DNA from: Streptomyces sp. NBC_00820
GTDB taxonomy: Bacteria > Actinomycetota > Actinomycetes > Streptomycetales > Streptomycetaceae
Reading direction: 5' to 3'
DNA length: 64,000 nucleotides
Assembly (NCBI RefSeq): GCF_036347055.1
Contig: NZ_CP108882.1
Coordinates: 2,927,001 to 2,991,000, forward strand
In this document: positions 8,215 to 16,322 of the stretch, piece after piece
Layout: each line of letters opens with the position of its first letter
Position numbering within the stretch: position 1 is the stretch's first letter
Made by a program: the position numbers and the translations under genes
The notes under the pieces: generated by a model
Databases searched by the model: none
Seen by the model: the letters and a program-made list of their open reading frames with translations, nothing else
Told to the model about the DNA's origin: nothing

Positions 8215-9429
8215 TCAGGCCGCCGCCGCTCCGAAGCCGCCCAGGGGAAGCATCCGCCGGATCTTCCGCAGTGCGCGGCGCACGAAGGAGTTGGCGGCGG
8301 CCTCGCGGTATCCGGGGAAGACCCGGGCCTCGCGGGCCTCGGCACGGTAGATCTCGTCGGGGACACCGGCCGCCTTGGACCGGAAGTGCGGGTAGACGAG
8401 GTACACGTGGGTGCCGTGCTTCTCCAGGATCGCGGGGGCCTGCTTCTTCGCCTTGACGAACTTCACGACGTCCAGCAGCAGGTCGGGCCGCCGCATGGCG
8501 ACGAGGTGCAGCCGCAGCCGCTCGTTCACCTTCAGGCCGCGGGCCACACCGCGGTTCCAGTGGGCCTCCATCAGCGGTGCGGCCAGCTCGAACTTGTGCC
8601 GGCGCACCTCTTCGCTGTCGGTGAGGAACTTGGGCCCGAACTGCGGCAGCAGGGTGACGAGGAAGGGCCGGACCATGAGGGTGTCCCGCTTGGCGCCGGC
8701 CGGCACCATGTCGGTGATCAGCTTCATCAGGGCCCGCGCGGAGTCGAAGCGGAGGGTGTAGCTGCCGCTCTTGGTCACGTGCTTGCCGTCGTCGCGGCCG
8801 ACGAGGTAGTAGCAGGTGTAGTCGGCGACCACGGAGACGCCGTCCGCACGCAGGTAGGCCTCCAGGGTGAACAGCGCGTCCTCGCCGGTCCACAGGGACT
8901 CGTCGAACCGCATGCCGTGCTTCTCCAGCAGCTCGCGGCGGAACAGCTTCTGCGCGCTGAGCGTGAACTTGATGTTGGAGGAGAAGACGTCGGTACGGGG
9001 CAGCGTCTTGCCCCACATCGACTTCGGCGCGGTCCGGTTGACGCCCTCGACCCGGCCGAGGACGACGTCGGTGCCGTTCTCGTCGGCCATGGCGACCATG
9101 CGCTCCAGGGCCTCGGGCCCGAGCCGGTCGTCGGCGTCGAGGAAGAAGACGTAGCGTCCGGCCGCCTTGCCGATGCCGACGTTGCGCGGGCCGCTGGGGC
9201 CGCCGGAGTTCTCCTGGCGGATGACGGTGACCGTCATCGGAGCGCGCGCCGCGAACTCCTCCAGGTACTCCCCGCTGCCGTCGGTGGAGCCGTCATCGAC
9301 CGCGATGACCTCCACGCGTGCCGGATCGATGGTCTGTGCCTCTACGGATGCCAGGCACTCGACCAGGTACGGCATCGCTTCGTACGCCCCGATGATGACA
9401 CTCACATCAGGCTGCGCCACGACGGTCAC
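8215..9429 (-). CDS. family 2 glycosyltransferase, TarS-like
   Basis: A 404-aa GT-A glycosyltransferase. VSVIIGAYEAMPYLVECLAS and IAVDDGSTDGS begin the nucleotide-sugar fold, the FFLDADDRLGPEALERM segment carries the DXD metal site, and SGGPSGPRNVGIGKAAGRY links them. The later blocks PKSMWGKTL, LSAQKLFRRELLEKHGMRF and WTGEDALFTLEAYL resemble the staphylococcal TarS/TarP enzymes that add GlcNAc to poly-ribitol-phosphate; this comparison is from memory. A basic C-terminus suggests peripheral membrane attachment. It lies downstream, on the same strand, of the CDP-alditol phosphotransferase, but a strong terminator separates them, so it probably has its own promoter in the AT-rich leader at 9430-9480. 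Confidence 0.82.
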   Translation of the reverse strand: MTVVAQPDVSVIIGAYEAMPYLVECLASVEAQTIDPARVEVIAVDDGSTDGSGEYLEEFAARAPMTVTVIRQENSGGPSGPRNVGIGKAAGRYVFFLDADDRLGPEALERMVAMADENGTDVVLGRVEGVNRTAPKSMWGKTLPRTDVFSSNIKFTLSAQKLFRRELLEKHGMRFDESLWTGEDALFTLEAYLRADGVSVVADYTCYYLVGRDDGKHVTKSGSYTLRFDSARALMKLITDMVPAGAKRDTLMVRPFLVTLLPQFGPKFLTDSEEVRRHKFELAAPLMEAHWNRGVARGLKVNERLRLHLVAMRRPDLLLDVVKFVKAKKQAPAILEKHGTHVYLVYPHFRSKAAGVPDEIYRAEAREARVFPGYREAAANSFVRRALRKIRRMLPLGGFGAAAA

Positions 9430-9745
9430 GTTTTCCCCTTGTCAACAGAACATTTCCCGCGTATCGACTCAATAGCAAGGTGTTAGACGGGCACACCGGG
9501 CGAGAGGTTGCCCTGCGACGAGTGCAGCGTGACGCACCTCACACGAAACCGGGGAGGGCGCGGGGCACGGCGGGTCACACCCGACATTACGCCCGGCCGG
9601 TAAGAGCCGCCCGACCGCGGATGTCGGCACGGGTAAGAAAGCCGGACGGTGAACCCGAACGCACCGGCCGCAGAGGAGCGCGAACAGGGGGCTGCCGTAC
9701 GGGCGGACGCGGACGGACGGACCGGCGCGGACGGGCGGACGGAAA

Positions 9746-9783
9746 AGGGCCGGCCCCCGGGAGCGATCCCGGGGGCCGGCCCT
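9746..9783 (-). terminator. strong intrinsic terminator
   Basis: A perfect 17-bp stem with a 4-nt loop lies 16 nt past the stop of the phosphotransferase gene. On the minus strand the hairpin is followed directly by TTTTCC, so this is a classical Rho-independent terminator. The rest of the 9430-9798 gap is GC-rich with short CGGAC-type direct repeats and no gene. Confidence 0.85.
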
Positions 9784-9798
9784 GCGTGCGGTGGCGGG

Positions 9799-11934
9799 TC
9801 AGCCCGCGCTCACGCCGTCCGTCTCGCCGGCGGACGCCCCACGCTGCCCCGGCACCGCGGTGGTCAGCTCGGCCGTCCCGCCGTCCTTGGCGCCCGAGCG
9901 GGCGTGCTGGCCGATGTTGCGGGCCTCGGACTTGTGGGCCAGGTCGGCGACCGCGGCGTTGAACTGGTCGATGGACTTCGGCTCGTCCGGGCCGAGCAGG
10001 TAGCGCTTCAGCTCCCCGCGGTCCTCGGCCAGCGGGTCCGCGGACGGGTCGCGTACGGCGTCCAGCAGGGCGCCCAGCTCGGCCGCGCTGTTGGAGAGGA
10101 TCGTCGCGGCGCGCACGGCCGTGTTCTGCCGCTTGAACTCCTCCACGCCCAGCTCGCCGGAGTCCGTGACCGCGTACGGCTTGCCGCTCGCGATGAAGTC
10201 GGAGACCACGGAGGAGATGTCGGAGACCATCGCGTCGGAGACGTTGAAGCAGTCGTACAGGCGCGGCTCGGCGCCGGTGATGACGCGGTGCTCGTGCGCG
10301 GGGAAGGAGCGCCAGTAGGCGTCGTTCCACTCGGCGCGCAGCCGGGCGATCTCCTCGTGCTGCGCGACGTCGACCACGCCGTCACGAGTGGCCTCGGCCT
10401 CGTCACCCTTGTCGCCGTCGACGCTGCCCAGCTCGGCCAGCCGCGCCTCGACGCGGGCCAGCTCCGCCTTGGCCTGCTCCAGGGCGGCGGCGTCGGCGGT
10501 GAAGCCGGAGTCGGCGGCGCGGGCGGCGGCGGCCTTCTCGATCAGGGCGGTGATGCGCCGGTGCGCGGCGCCGGCGGCCTTGCTGACGGTGCCGGTGAAG
10601 GGGTGCGGCTTGTACAGGACGCGGACCGGCGGGTCGGCCTTCACCAGCTTCTTCACGATGTTCTCGCCGGCGAGGACGATCGAGGTGTTGCCGGGGTTGC
10701 CGTCCCAGCCCTCCCAGGTGGGGGCGTACAGAACGGTCGGGCAGCGGCCGTCGGCGGCTGCGCCGCTCAGGCCCTCGATCCTGTCCCGCAGGCTCTGGAT
10801 GGGGGCCAGCTGCGGGCGGCCCACCTCCACGATGTCGTCGTCGCGGACGCCGACGTCGGCGATGGCGTAACGGTCGCGGCCGGCCCGGCCGGCGGTCCAC
10901 ACCTCGTCGTACGCCTTGCTGTACGGGTTGACGCTGGCGAGCTTGTCGCTGTCGCCGTGGCCGATGAAGACGTGCTTCATGGTGGGCACGCGCAGCAGGT
11001 GGATGTTCTTGCCGACGTTCGCCGCGTACAGCGCCACGCGCACGGCGGACAGGTCCAGGTTCATCAGGTGCACCCCTCCGGGCACGCAGATGACGGGGAC
11101 CGTGGTGGGCGCGAGGTTGTTCAGGATGACGCGCTCGCGCAGGATGATCAGCGGCCGGGTGTCCAGCTGCTCCATCGTCTCCAGCCACATGTTGACCTGG
11201 TACGCGGAGTCCTTGGAGCCGGAGAAGTACAGGACCGTCTCGGGCTTGTAGGCGGCCAGCCACTCGTCCATGGCGGCGAGCACGTCGTCGGCCTTCGGCG
11301 GGATCTTACGGCCGCGCACGTACGGCATCAGCACGAGCACGTACAGGGTGCCCAGACCCACGGTGAGGGCGATGCCCGCGAAGCCCGCGACGGCGGAGTC
11401 GGCCAGGGCGGCGACCAGCAGGCCGATGACGGCGAAGAGGTCGAGGTGGAGCATCTTCTCCGCGGAGCGGTGCAGCAGGCTCTGCGGCGGGGCGTCCGGG
11501 ATGCGGATGCGGGACTTCAGGTCGATGTTGCGGGTGGCGACCGGCATCCGGCGGCGGTTGCGGATGAGCGTGATCAGCGCGCCGTGCGGGGCCTGCAGGC
11601 CGTAGAAGGCGATGAAGCAGGCGATCGCGCCGTAGAAGACCAGGTTGTCCGAGAGGGACATCCGGGCCAGCAGCAGGATCAGCAGCAGCTGCCTGATCAG
11701 GAAGCGGATCGACAGGCCGGCCCTGACCTTGCTGAGGCGGTTGATCAGGTAGCTGCCCTTGCGGTGCAGATAGTGGTCCGCCAGGTACGTCATGGCGGCC
11801 ACGGCCGCGAAGGCGTATGCGCTCGGAATGAGCGCGGCCAGCATGAGGCAGGGGAAGCCCAGCATGACGAGGGCCGCCGCGGCCAGCTCGGCCGCGCTGC
11901 CCACCCGGGCCACGCGAATAGCGGTGGATATCAC
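9799..11934 (-). CDS. CDP-glycerol/ribitol polymer phosphotransferase, membrane-anchored
   Basis: A ~711-aa enzyme of the CDP-glycerol:poly(glycerophosphate) glycerophosphotransferase family (TagF/TarL type), which moves alditol-phosphate from a CDP donor to a growing wall polymer. The N-terminal ~290 residues hold several hydrophobic helices (for example LVMLGFPCLMLAALIPSAYA and LLLILLLARMSLSDNLVFYG), an uncommon addition. The catalytic part follows with GRPQLAPIQSLRD, YAPTWEGWDG, VLYKPHPFTG and the late SDISSVVSDFIASGKPYAVT motif. An inserted Ala-rich helical segment (AAALEQAKAELARVEARLAE) lies between PHPF and SDISS. I place the start at the GTG 11934; an in-frame ATG at 12054 would need an unlikely AT-rich, non-homologous extension. 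The donor, glycerol or ribitol, is inferred from neighbours. Confidence 0.82.
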   Translation of the reverse strand: MISTAIRVARVGSAAELAAAALVMLGFPCLMLAALIPSAYAFAAVAAMTYLADHYLHRKGSYLINRLSKVRAGLSIRFLIRQLLLILLLARMSLSDNLVFYGAIACFIAFYGLQAPHGALITLIRNRRRMPVATRNIDLKSRIRIPDAPPQSLLHRSAEKMLHLDLFAVIGLLVAALADSAVAGFAGIALTVGLGTLYVLVLMPYVRGRKIPPKADDVLAAMDEWLAAYKPETVLYFSGSKDSAYQVNMWLETMEQLDTRPLIILRERVILNNLAPTTVPVICVPGGVHLMNLDLSAVRVALYAANVGKNIHLLRVPTMKHVFIGHGDSDKLASVNPYSKAYDEVWTAGRAGRDRYAIADVGVRDDDIVEVGRPQLAPIQSLRDRIEGLSGAAADGRCPTVLYAPTWEGWDGNPGNTSIVLAGENIVKKLVKADPPVRVLYKPHPFTGTVSKAAGAAHRRITALIEKAAAARAADSGFTADAAALEQAKAELARVEARLAELGSVDGDKGDEAEATRDGVVDVAQHEEIARLRAEWNDAYWRSFPAHEHRVITGAEPRLYDCFNVSDAMVSDISSVVSDFIASGKPYAVTDSGELGVEEFKRQNTAVRAATILSNSAAELGALLDAVRDPSADPLAEDRGELKRYLLGPDEPKSIDQFNAAVADLAHKSEARNIGQHARSGAKDGGTAELTTAVPGQRGASAGETDGVSAG

Positions 11935-12092
11935 GGAGAAACCTGCTCTGGGAGGGGGGAGTGCCGGTTTTGTTCGGTAATGCCGCGGGACGGCGATAAT
12001 TCGCGAGATGTACGGACTCAGGCCTCTGCGAACGCCCGGTGAATGAGCGACCACAGAGGCCTGAATTTCGAAAAGCTAATTAGCCGAGATTA

Positions 12093-13589
12093 TTACACGC
12101 CGTCCTGACGGTCCAACACCGAGGCCAGCGCCTGCTCGAAACCGGACGCCTGTGCGGCGCCCGCCGTCGGGTCCTGGGCGCGGACGTCGATGACGTGACC
12201 GGTCAGCTCCGACAGCAGCACGTCCAGCGAGGTGCGGGCCACGGCCTCGGAGGAGAGCAGCGTGCCCGCGGGCTCCTGCCCGAAGGCCTTGGTGCGCATC
12301 GGGGTGGCGGTGCGCTCGGGGTTGACGCAGTTGACGCGGATGCCGTCGCCGGCCCACTCGTCGGACAGCGCCTGGGTGAGGTTCACCATGGCGGCCTTGG
12401 TGGAGGAGTAGAGGCTGTACTCGGCGCGGCCGCGGGTGTAGCTGCTGGAGGTGTAGAGCAGCAGCTGGCCCTTGGTCTCGGCCAGGTACTTGTACGAGGA
12501 GCGGGCGATCTGCACCGGCGCCAGGTAGTTGACCTTCAGCGCCTCCTCGATGGTGGCGTTGTCGGTCTCGGCGAGCCGGCCGATGCGCAGCACGCCCGCG
12601 GTGTTGACGACGTAGTCGATCCGGCCGGTCTCCGCGTACGCCTTGGACAGCGCGTCGTCGACCTCCTCCGGGTTCTCCACGTGGGTGCCGGTGGTGGAGC
12701 GGCCCAGCGCGTAGACGTTCGCGCCGTAGGCCCCGGCGAGTTCGGCGATGTCCTTGCCGATGCCGTAGGAGCCGCCGAAGATGACGACGGTCTTGCCGGT
12801 GAGGAGCTCGCGGTAGGCCTCCTCGCCGTTCTGCTCGGGGGCGGCGGTGGAGGCGAGCTGGAAGAGCTTGTCGGCGATGAAGACGTCGACCGGCTGGGTC
12901 ACCTTCATGTTGTACTCGTCGCCCGCGACGACGTGGATCGGCACGTCCGGCAGGTACTTGAGCACGACGGAACAGTCGTCCGTGGCCTGGAAGTTGGGGT
13001 CACCGGCGGCGACCTGGTAGGCGCGGCGGATCGTGGACAGCTTGAAGGCCTGCGGGGTCTGGCCGCGGCGCAGCCGGGAGCGGTCCGGGATCTCGGTGAT
13101 GAACTCGCCGTCCTCGCCGTGCGTGCGCGTGACGATGATCGTGTCCGCGGACGGGATGGCCACGTCGACGGCCTGGAAGCGCTGCAGCGCGATCACGCAG
13201 TCGTCGATGACGCGCTCCGAGAGCAGGGGGCGTACGGCGTCGTGGAAGAGGACGTTGCAGTCCTCGCCCGCGGCCAGGCCCTCACCGAGGGCGGAGATGG
13301 CCCGCTCGGTGGTCTCGTTCCGGGTCGCGCCGCCCTCGATGACCTTCTTGACCTTCTGGAACCCGGCCTTGGCGACGATCTTCTCGACGTCGCCGACGTA
13401 ACCTGGCGTCATCAGCACGATGATGTCGTCGATCGAGTCCGCCTGCTCGAAGGTGGCCAGGGTGTGCTCGATGACGGCCTTGCCGGCGATCTTCAGCAAC
13501 TGCTTGGGGATCGACAGACCCACCCGCTGACCGGTGCCACCGGCCAGGACGACTGCGGTGGTACGGGGCTTGGCTATGTGCTGGGACAC
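12093..13589 (-). CDS. fused cytidylyltransferase / short-chain reductase (CDP-ribitol synthase-like)
   Basis: A 498-aa two-domain protein. The first half is an IspD/TarI-type cytidylyltransferase: VVLAGGTGQRVGLSIPKQLL, FHDAVRPLL, and RRGQTPQAFKL. The second half is a short-chain dehydrogenase: GGSYGIGKDIAEL for the cofactor, NTAGVLRIG, and the catalytic YSLYSSTKAA pattern. This order matches the Haemophilus Acs1/Bcs1 enzymes, which reduce ribulose-5-phosphate and make CDP-ribitol; family assignment is from memory. The GTG at 13589 follows AAGGTAGG. It is probably the first gene of the phosphotransferase transcription unit, 158 bp upstream of it, and would supply its donor. Confidence 0.8.
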   Translation of the reverse strand: MSQHIAKPRTTAVVLAGGTGQRVGLSIPKQLLKIAGKAVIEHTLATFEQADSIDDIIVLMTPGYVGDVEKIVAKAGFQKVKKVIEGGATRNETTERAISALGEGLAAGEDCNVLFHDAVRPLLSERVIDDCVIALQRFQAVDVAIPSADTIIVTRTHGEDGEFITEIPDRSRLRRGQTPQAFKLSTIRRAYQVAAGDPNFQATDDCSVVLKYLPDVPIHVVAGDEYNMKVTQPVDVFIADKLFQLASTAAPEQNGEEAYRELLTGKTVVIFGGSYGIGKDIAELAGAYGANVYALGRSTTGTHVENPEEVDDALSKAYAETGRIDYVVNTAGVLRIGRLAETDNATIEEALKVNYLAPVQIARSSYKYLAETKGQLLLYTSSSYTRGRAEYSLYSSTKAAMVNLTQALSDEWAGDGIRVNCVNPERTATPMRTKAFGQEPAGTLLSSEAVARTSLDVLLSELTGHVIDVRAQDPTAGAAQASGFEQALASVLDRQDGV

Positions 13590-14189
13590 AAGTGACCTAC
13601 CTTGGGGCGACAGGGAACCTTGAAATGGTCCCACTTCGGGTAACCGCAGTGCAAGGTGAGCGACGTCCCATGCATATGTGCGCGCAACCCGTCATTCACC
13701 TGGCACTCCTGGTGATTGGTCCCGGGCCGGTGTGAACGCCCGTGAATTTGCTGTGAGTAAGTCCACAGGTGCCCCGACATCCCCCGTGCGACACCCATCA
13801 CGCCGCCCGCACGAGGCCGTACGAGCCCTGTCGCGACCGCCCGCGCGAAGCCGTACGAGCCCTGCCGCTTCACCCGCGCAAGGCCGTACGACCCCCATCG
13901 CGTCACCCGCGGCGACCCGGACCCGCGGATGTGCGCGCGCCGCCGGTCCGCCGTACCGGTCGCACCGGCCGCGCCCTCCCGCCGCCGGTCCGGGTGTCGC
14001 CCGCTTCGCGCGCCGGGGTACGGGCCGCACGCGTTCTTCATATACGGCACGGTCCCGTCGCGAACGAGCCGGAATTAGGGACGGCCGGCCTCTCCCATTG
14101 CGGCGGAATTTCACGTCACGATTCCGCGGCATTTCGGTTCCGGCCCGGATAAGGGAGCGATTCGAACCGTCCGGTGTGATGTTTTCGGG
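13590..14189. other. 600-bp stretch without a supported gene
   Basis: This gap upstream of the cytidylyltransferase gene has no frame with a ribosome site or recognisable protein. It holds a 33-bp tandem repeat (13804-13910) and, from about 14040, more AT-rich DNA. Promoters for the wall-polymer unit should lie at its left end. Confidence 0.6.
13804..13910. repeat. three-unit ~33-bp degenerate tandem repeat
   Basis: Three imperfect units of 33-35 bp share the core CGNGCCGTACGA preceded by CCCGC(G/A)CGA and separated by variable 8-10 nt. The period is a multiple of three, so the minus-strand frame reads a repeated GSYGLAR-like peptide, but no start or ribosome site supports translation. Confidence 0.65.
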
Positions 14190-14232
14190 CGATACGGAGC
14201 CCGGGACCTTTCCGGCCCCGGGCTCCGTATCG
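14190..14232 (-). terminator. terminator of the PhoD gene
   Basis: A perfect 16-bp inverted repeat (CGATACGGAGCCCGGG and its complement) with an 11-nt loop begins 39 nt past the phoD-like stop codon. There is no U-run, as is common in Streptomyces. Confidence 0.75.
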
Positions 14233-14270
14233 CTCACACGGGCGTCACACGGCGTCCCCGCACACGGGCG

Positions 14271-15821
14271 TCACACCACCTGGACGCCCGGTTCGTCCGA
14301 CTCCACGCGCAGCCGCGCCAGTGTGCTCGCGGTCGCCTGCGGGCTGAGGACCGTGTCGACGACGCGGACCCGCACGTCGATGCTGTCGTGGCGGATGTCG
14401 AACAGGTGGTAGCCGCGGTGGGCGTCGATCACCTTCCAGTGCGGGTTGTCCGCCATCAGCGGGTCCCACTGGGCGTGGAAGGCGGCCTGGTCCTGGTCGC
14501 CGCTGCTGGAGATGGAGGTGCCGACGAACTCGGCGCCGACGACGTCGGAGTCCGGGTCGGCGAAGTCCTTCTTGAGGTCGCTGATCATCGTCAGGTGCCG
14601 GTCGCCGCTGAGCACGACGGGGTTGCGGATGCCGGAGAACTCCTCCAGCAGGGCGTTGCGCTCCCTCTGGTAGCCGTCCCAGGCGTCGTAGTACCAGAGC
14701 TTGCCCTCGCCGAGCTGCAGGTCGGTCTCGGCCATCATGATCTGCGAGGCGATCAGGTTCCAGCGGGCCCGGGAGTCGTGCAGGCCGTCCAGCAGCCAGG
14801 CCTTCTGCTCTGCGCCGAGCATGGTCATCGCCGGGTCCTGGGCGCCCGCCTGGCCGGTGGCCTGGTCGCTGCGGAACTGGCGGGTGTCCAGCACGTTGAG
14901 GCGGGCGAGCCGGCCGAACTCCAGGCGGCGGTACATCTGGATGTGCGGGCCGTTCGGGATCGCGGTGGCCCGCACGGGCATGTGCTCGTAGTAGGCCTGG
15001 AAGGCCGCGGTCAGGCGGGAGACGAACGCGTCGTGCGGCTGCTTGTCGGGGTCCTGCGGCACCTCCGCGGCCCAGTCGTTGTCGACCTCGTGGTCGTCGA
15101 AGGTGACCACCCAGGGCGCGTTCGCCTGGATCGCCACGAGGTCGGGGTCGGTGCGGTACTGGGCGTAACGGTTGCGGTACTGGACGAGGGTGAACGGCTC
15201 CCCCTTGCCCTCGTGCCGCCGTACGGCCGTCGCGGAGGGCGAGGACTCGTAGATGTAGTCGCCGACGAAGAGCACCACGTCGGGGTCCTGGGCGAGCATG
15301 TCCGCGTACGGGGTGAAGTAGCCGTGCTGCCAGTTCTGGCAGGAGGCGAGGGCCACGCGCAGCGAGCCGCCCTTGCGGTGCGGGTGCGGGGCGGTGCGGG
15401 TGCGGCCGGTGGGCGAGAGCTGGCCGCCGGCCCGGAAGCGGTACCAGTACGGGCGGTCCGGGCGCAGCCCCCGTACGTCCACGTGGACGCTGTGCCCGAG
15501 CTCGGGCACGGCCTGGGCGGTGCCCCGGCGGGCGGTTCTTCTGAACCGCTCGTCCTCGGCTATCTCCCACTGGACCGGGAACGCCGCGTCGGGCATGCCT
15601 CCGCCGTTGAGCGGGTCCGGGGCGAGCCGGGTCCACAGCACGATGCCGTCGGGCAGCGGGTCGCCGGAGCCGACGCCGAGGGTGAACACGCCGTCCGGCA
15701 AGGGGGTGTCGGCGGCACGGGCGACACCGGGAAGCCAGAGCTGGGCGGATGCGGCGGCGCCGAGGACGGCGGCACCGGCGGTCAGAAAGCGACGGCGGTC
15801 GGGCGTTGTTGCTGCGGTCAT
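14271..15821 (-). CDS. secreted PhoD-type alkaline phosphatase/phosphodiesterase
   Basis: A 516-aa exported phosphatase of the PhoD family, which cleaves phosphate mono- or diesters, including teichoic-acid type polymers in some bacteria. A twin-arginine signal (DRRRFLTAGAAVLGAAASA) spans about residues 8-26 and ends near PGVARAAD. A fibronectin-like N-domain follows (GVGSGDPLPDGIVLWTRL), then the metallophosphatase core with ALASCQNW, VLFVGDYIYE, VTFDDHEVDNDW, VLSGDRH and GTSISSSGD. The ATG at 15821 is preceded by GGGAG; an upstream in-frame start would block the signal. It sits close to a wall-polymer cluster, so polymer turnover or phosphate salvage is plausible. A possible PHO box lies about 200 bp upstream. 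Confidence 0.9.
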   Translation of the reverse strand: MTAATTPDRRRFLTAGAAVLGAAASAQLWLPGVARAADTPLPDGVFTLGVGSGDPLPDGIVLWTRLAPDPLNGGGMPDAAFPVQWEIAEDERFRRTARRGTAQAVPELGHSVHVDVRGLRPDRPYWYRFRAGGQLSPTGRTRTAPHPHRKGGSLRVALASCQNWQHGYFTPYADMLAQDPDVVLFVGDYIYESSPSATAVRRHEGKGEPFTLVQYRNRYAQYRTDPDLVAIQANAPWVVTFDDHEVDNDWAAEVPQDPDKQPHDAFVSRLTAAFQAYYEHMPVRATAIPNGPHIQMYRRLEFGRLARLNVLDTRQFRSDQATGQAGAQDPAMTMLGAEQKAWLLDGLHDSRARWNLIASQIMMAETDLQLGEGKLWYYDAWDGYQRERNALLEEFSGIRNPVVLSGDRHLTMISDLKKDFADPDSDVVGAEFVGTSISSSGDQDQAAFHAQWDPLMADNPHWKVIDAHRGYHLFDIRHDSIDVRVRVVDTVLSPQATASTLARLRVESDEPGVQVV

Positions 15822-15948
15822 TCGCGAACTCCCTCGCCAGGTGGGCTTCTTCGAATCACACACGGACCCGCGCAAGCTCCCACGGCCGGTCGGCCCGCCC
15901 GCTGAACCGGAAGCTTCACGCGCATGACATCCAGGCGGACAACAGAGA

Positions 15949-16000
15949 ACCCGTCACGGCACAGGAACCACACAACACACGTGTTCTCGCCGTGACGGGT
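15949..16000. promoter_or_regulatory. 12-bp inverted repeat upstream of phoD-like gene
   Basis: ACCCGTCACGGC and its exact complement flank 28 nt that contain a second small palindrome around ACACGTGT. It lies about 130 bp before the phosphatase start. It could be an operator or a leader/terminator hairpin; sequence alone does not decide. Confidence 0.4.
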
Positions 16001-16036
16001 CGACAGTTCTGCCCAGGTGTCAGGAGGTGTTCACGT

Positions 16037-16060
16037 TAACGGGTGTTGAGCGGGTGAATC
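16037..16060 (-). promoter_or_regulatory. possible PhoP (PHO) box
   Basis: Read on the minus strand, GATTCACCCGC is followed directly by TCAACACCCGT, two 11-nt units resembling the Streptomyces PHO-box direct repeat (GTTCACCCGGC type). It lies about 215 bp before the PhoD gene. The second unit is weak. Nothing else gene-like occupies 15822-16199. Confidence 0.3.
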
Positions 16061-16199
16061 CCGAACCGTTCCGGCCATTCGCGCCCGTGTCCCGGGCCGC
16101 CCTCCCCCTGGCGGCCGGCTCCGCCGGACCCGCGCGGTCACGGCAGAAGAATCGGCGCGCGGAAGCGGCCGGCCCCGGGAGCCGGGAGGCACAGCAAAA

Positions 16200-16235
16200 G
16201 TGCGGCACGGAACGGAGATCCGTTCCGTGCCGCAC
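16200..16235 (-). terminator. intrinsic terminator of the obg operon
   Basis: A perfect 17-bp inverted repeat (GTGCGGCACGGAACGGA and complement) with almost no spacer lies 88 nt past the obg stop. On the minus strand it is followed by TTTTGC, a short U-run. Confidence 0.85.
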
Positions 16236-16322
16236 CTGTCGGCTCACGTGGCGGGGACGCGGTCACCGCGCGGCCCGCCGCCGTCTTCCCGGGCGTTCAG
16301 CCGAACCCCCGGGAGGTCCCGT

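Noticed and set aside
13804..13910. CRISPR-like array
   Set aside because: Units are contiguous and degenerate without unique spacers, and no cas genes occur in the window.
13692..14237. A minus-strand frame in the gap upstream of the cytidylyltransferase gene
   Set aside because: No ribosome site, Arg/Gly-rich composition, and its start lies over the phoD terminator hairpin.
16020..16247. A 75-codon minus-strand frame downstream of obg
   Set aside because: It starts inside the obg terminator hairpin, lacks a ribosome site and has no recognisable protein features.
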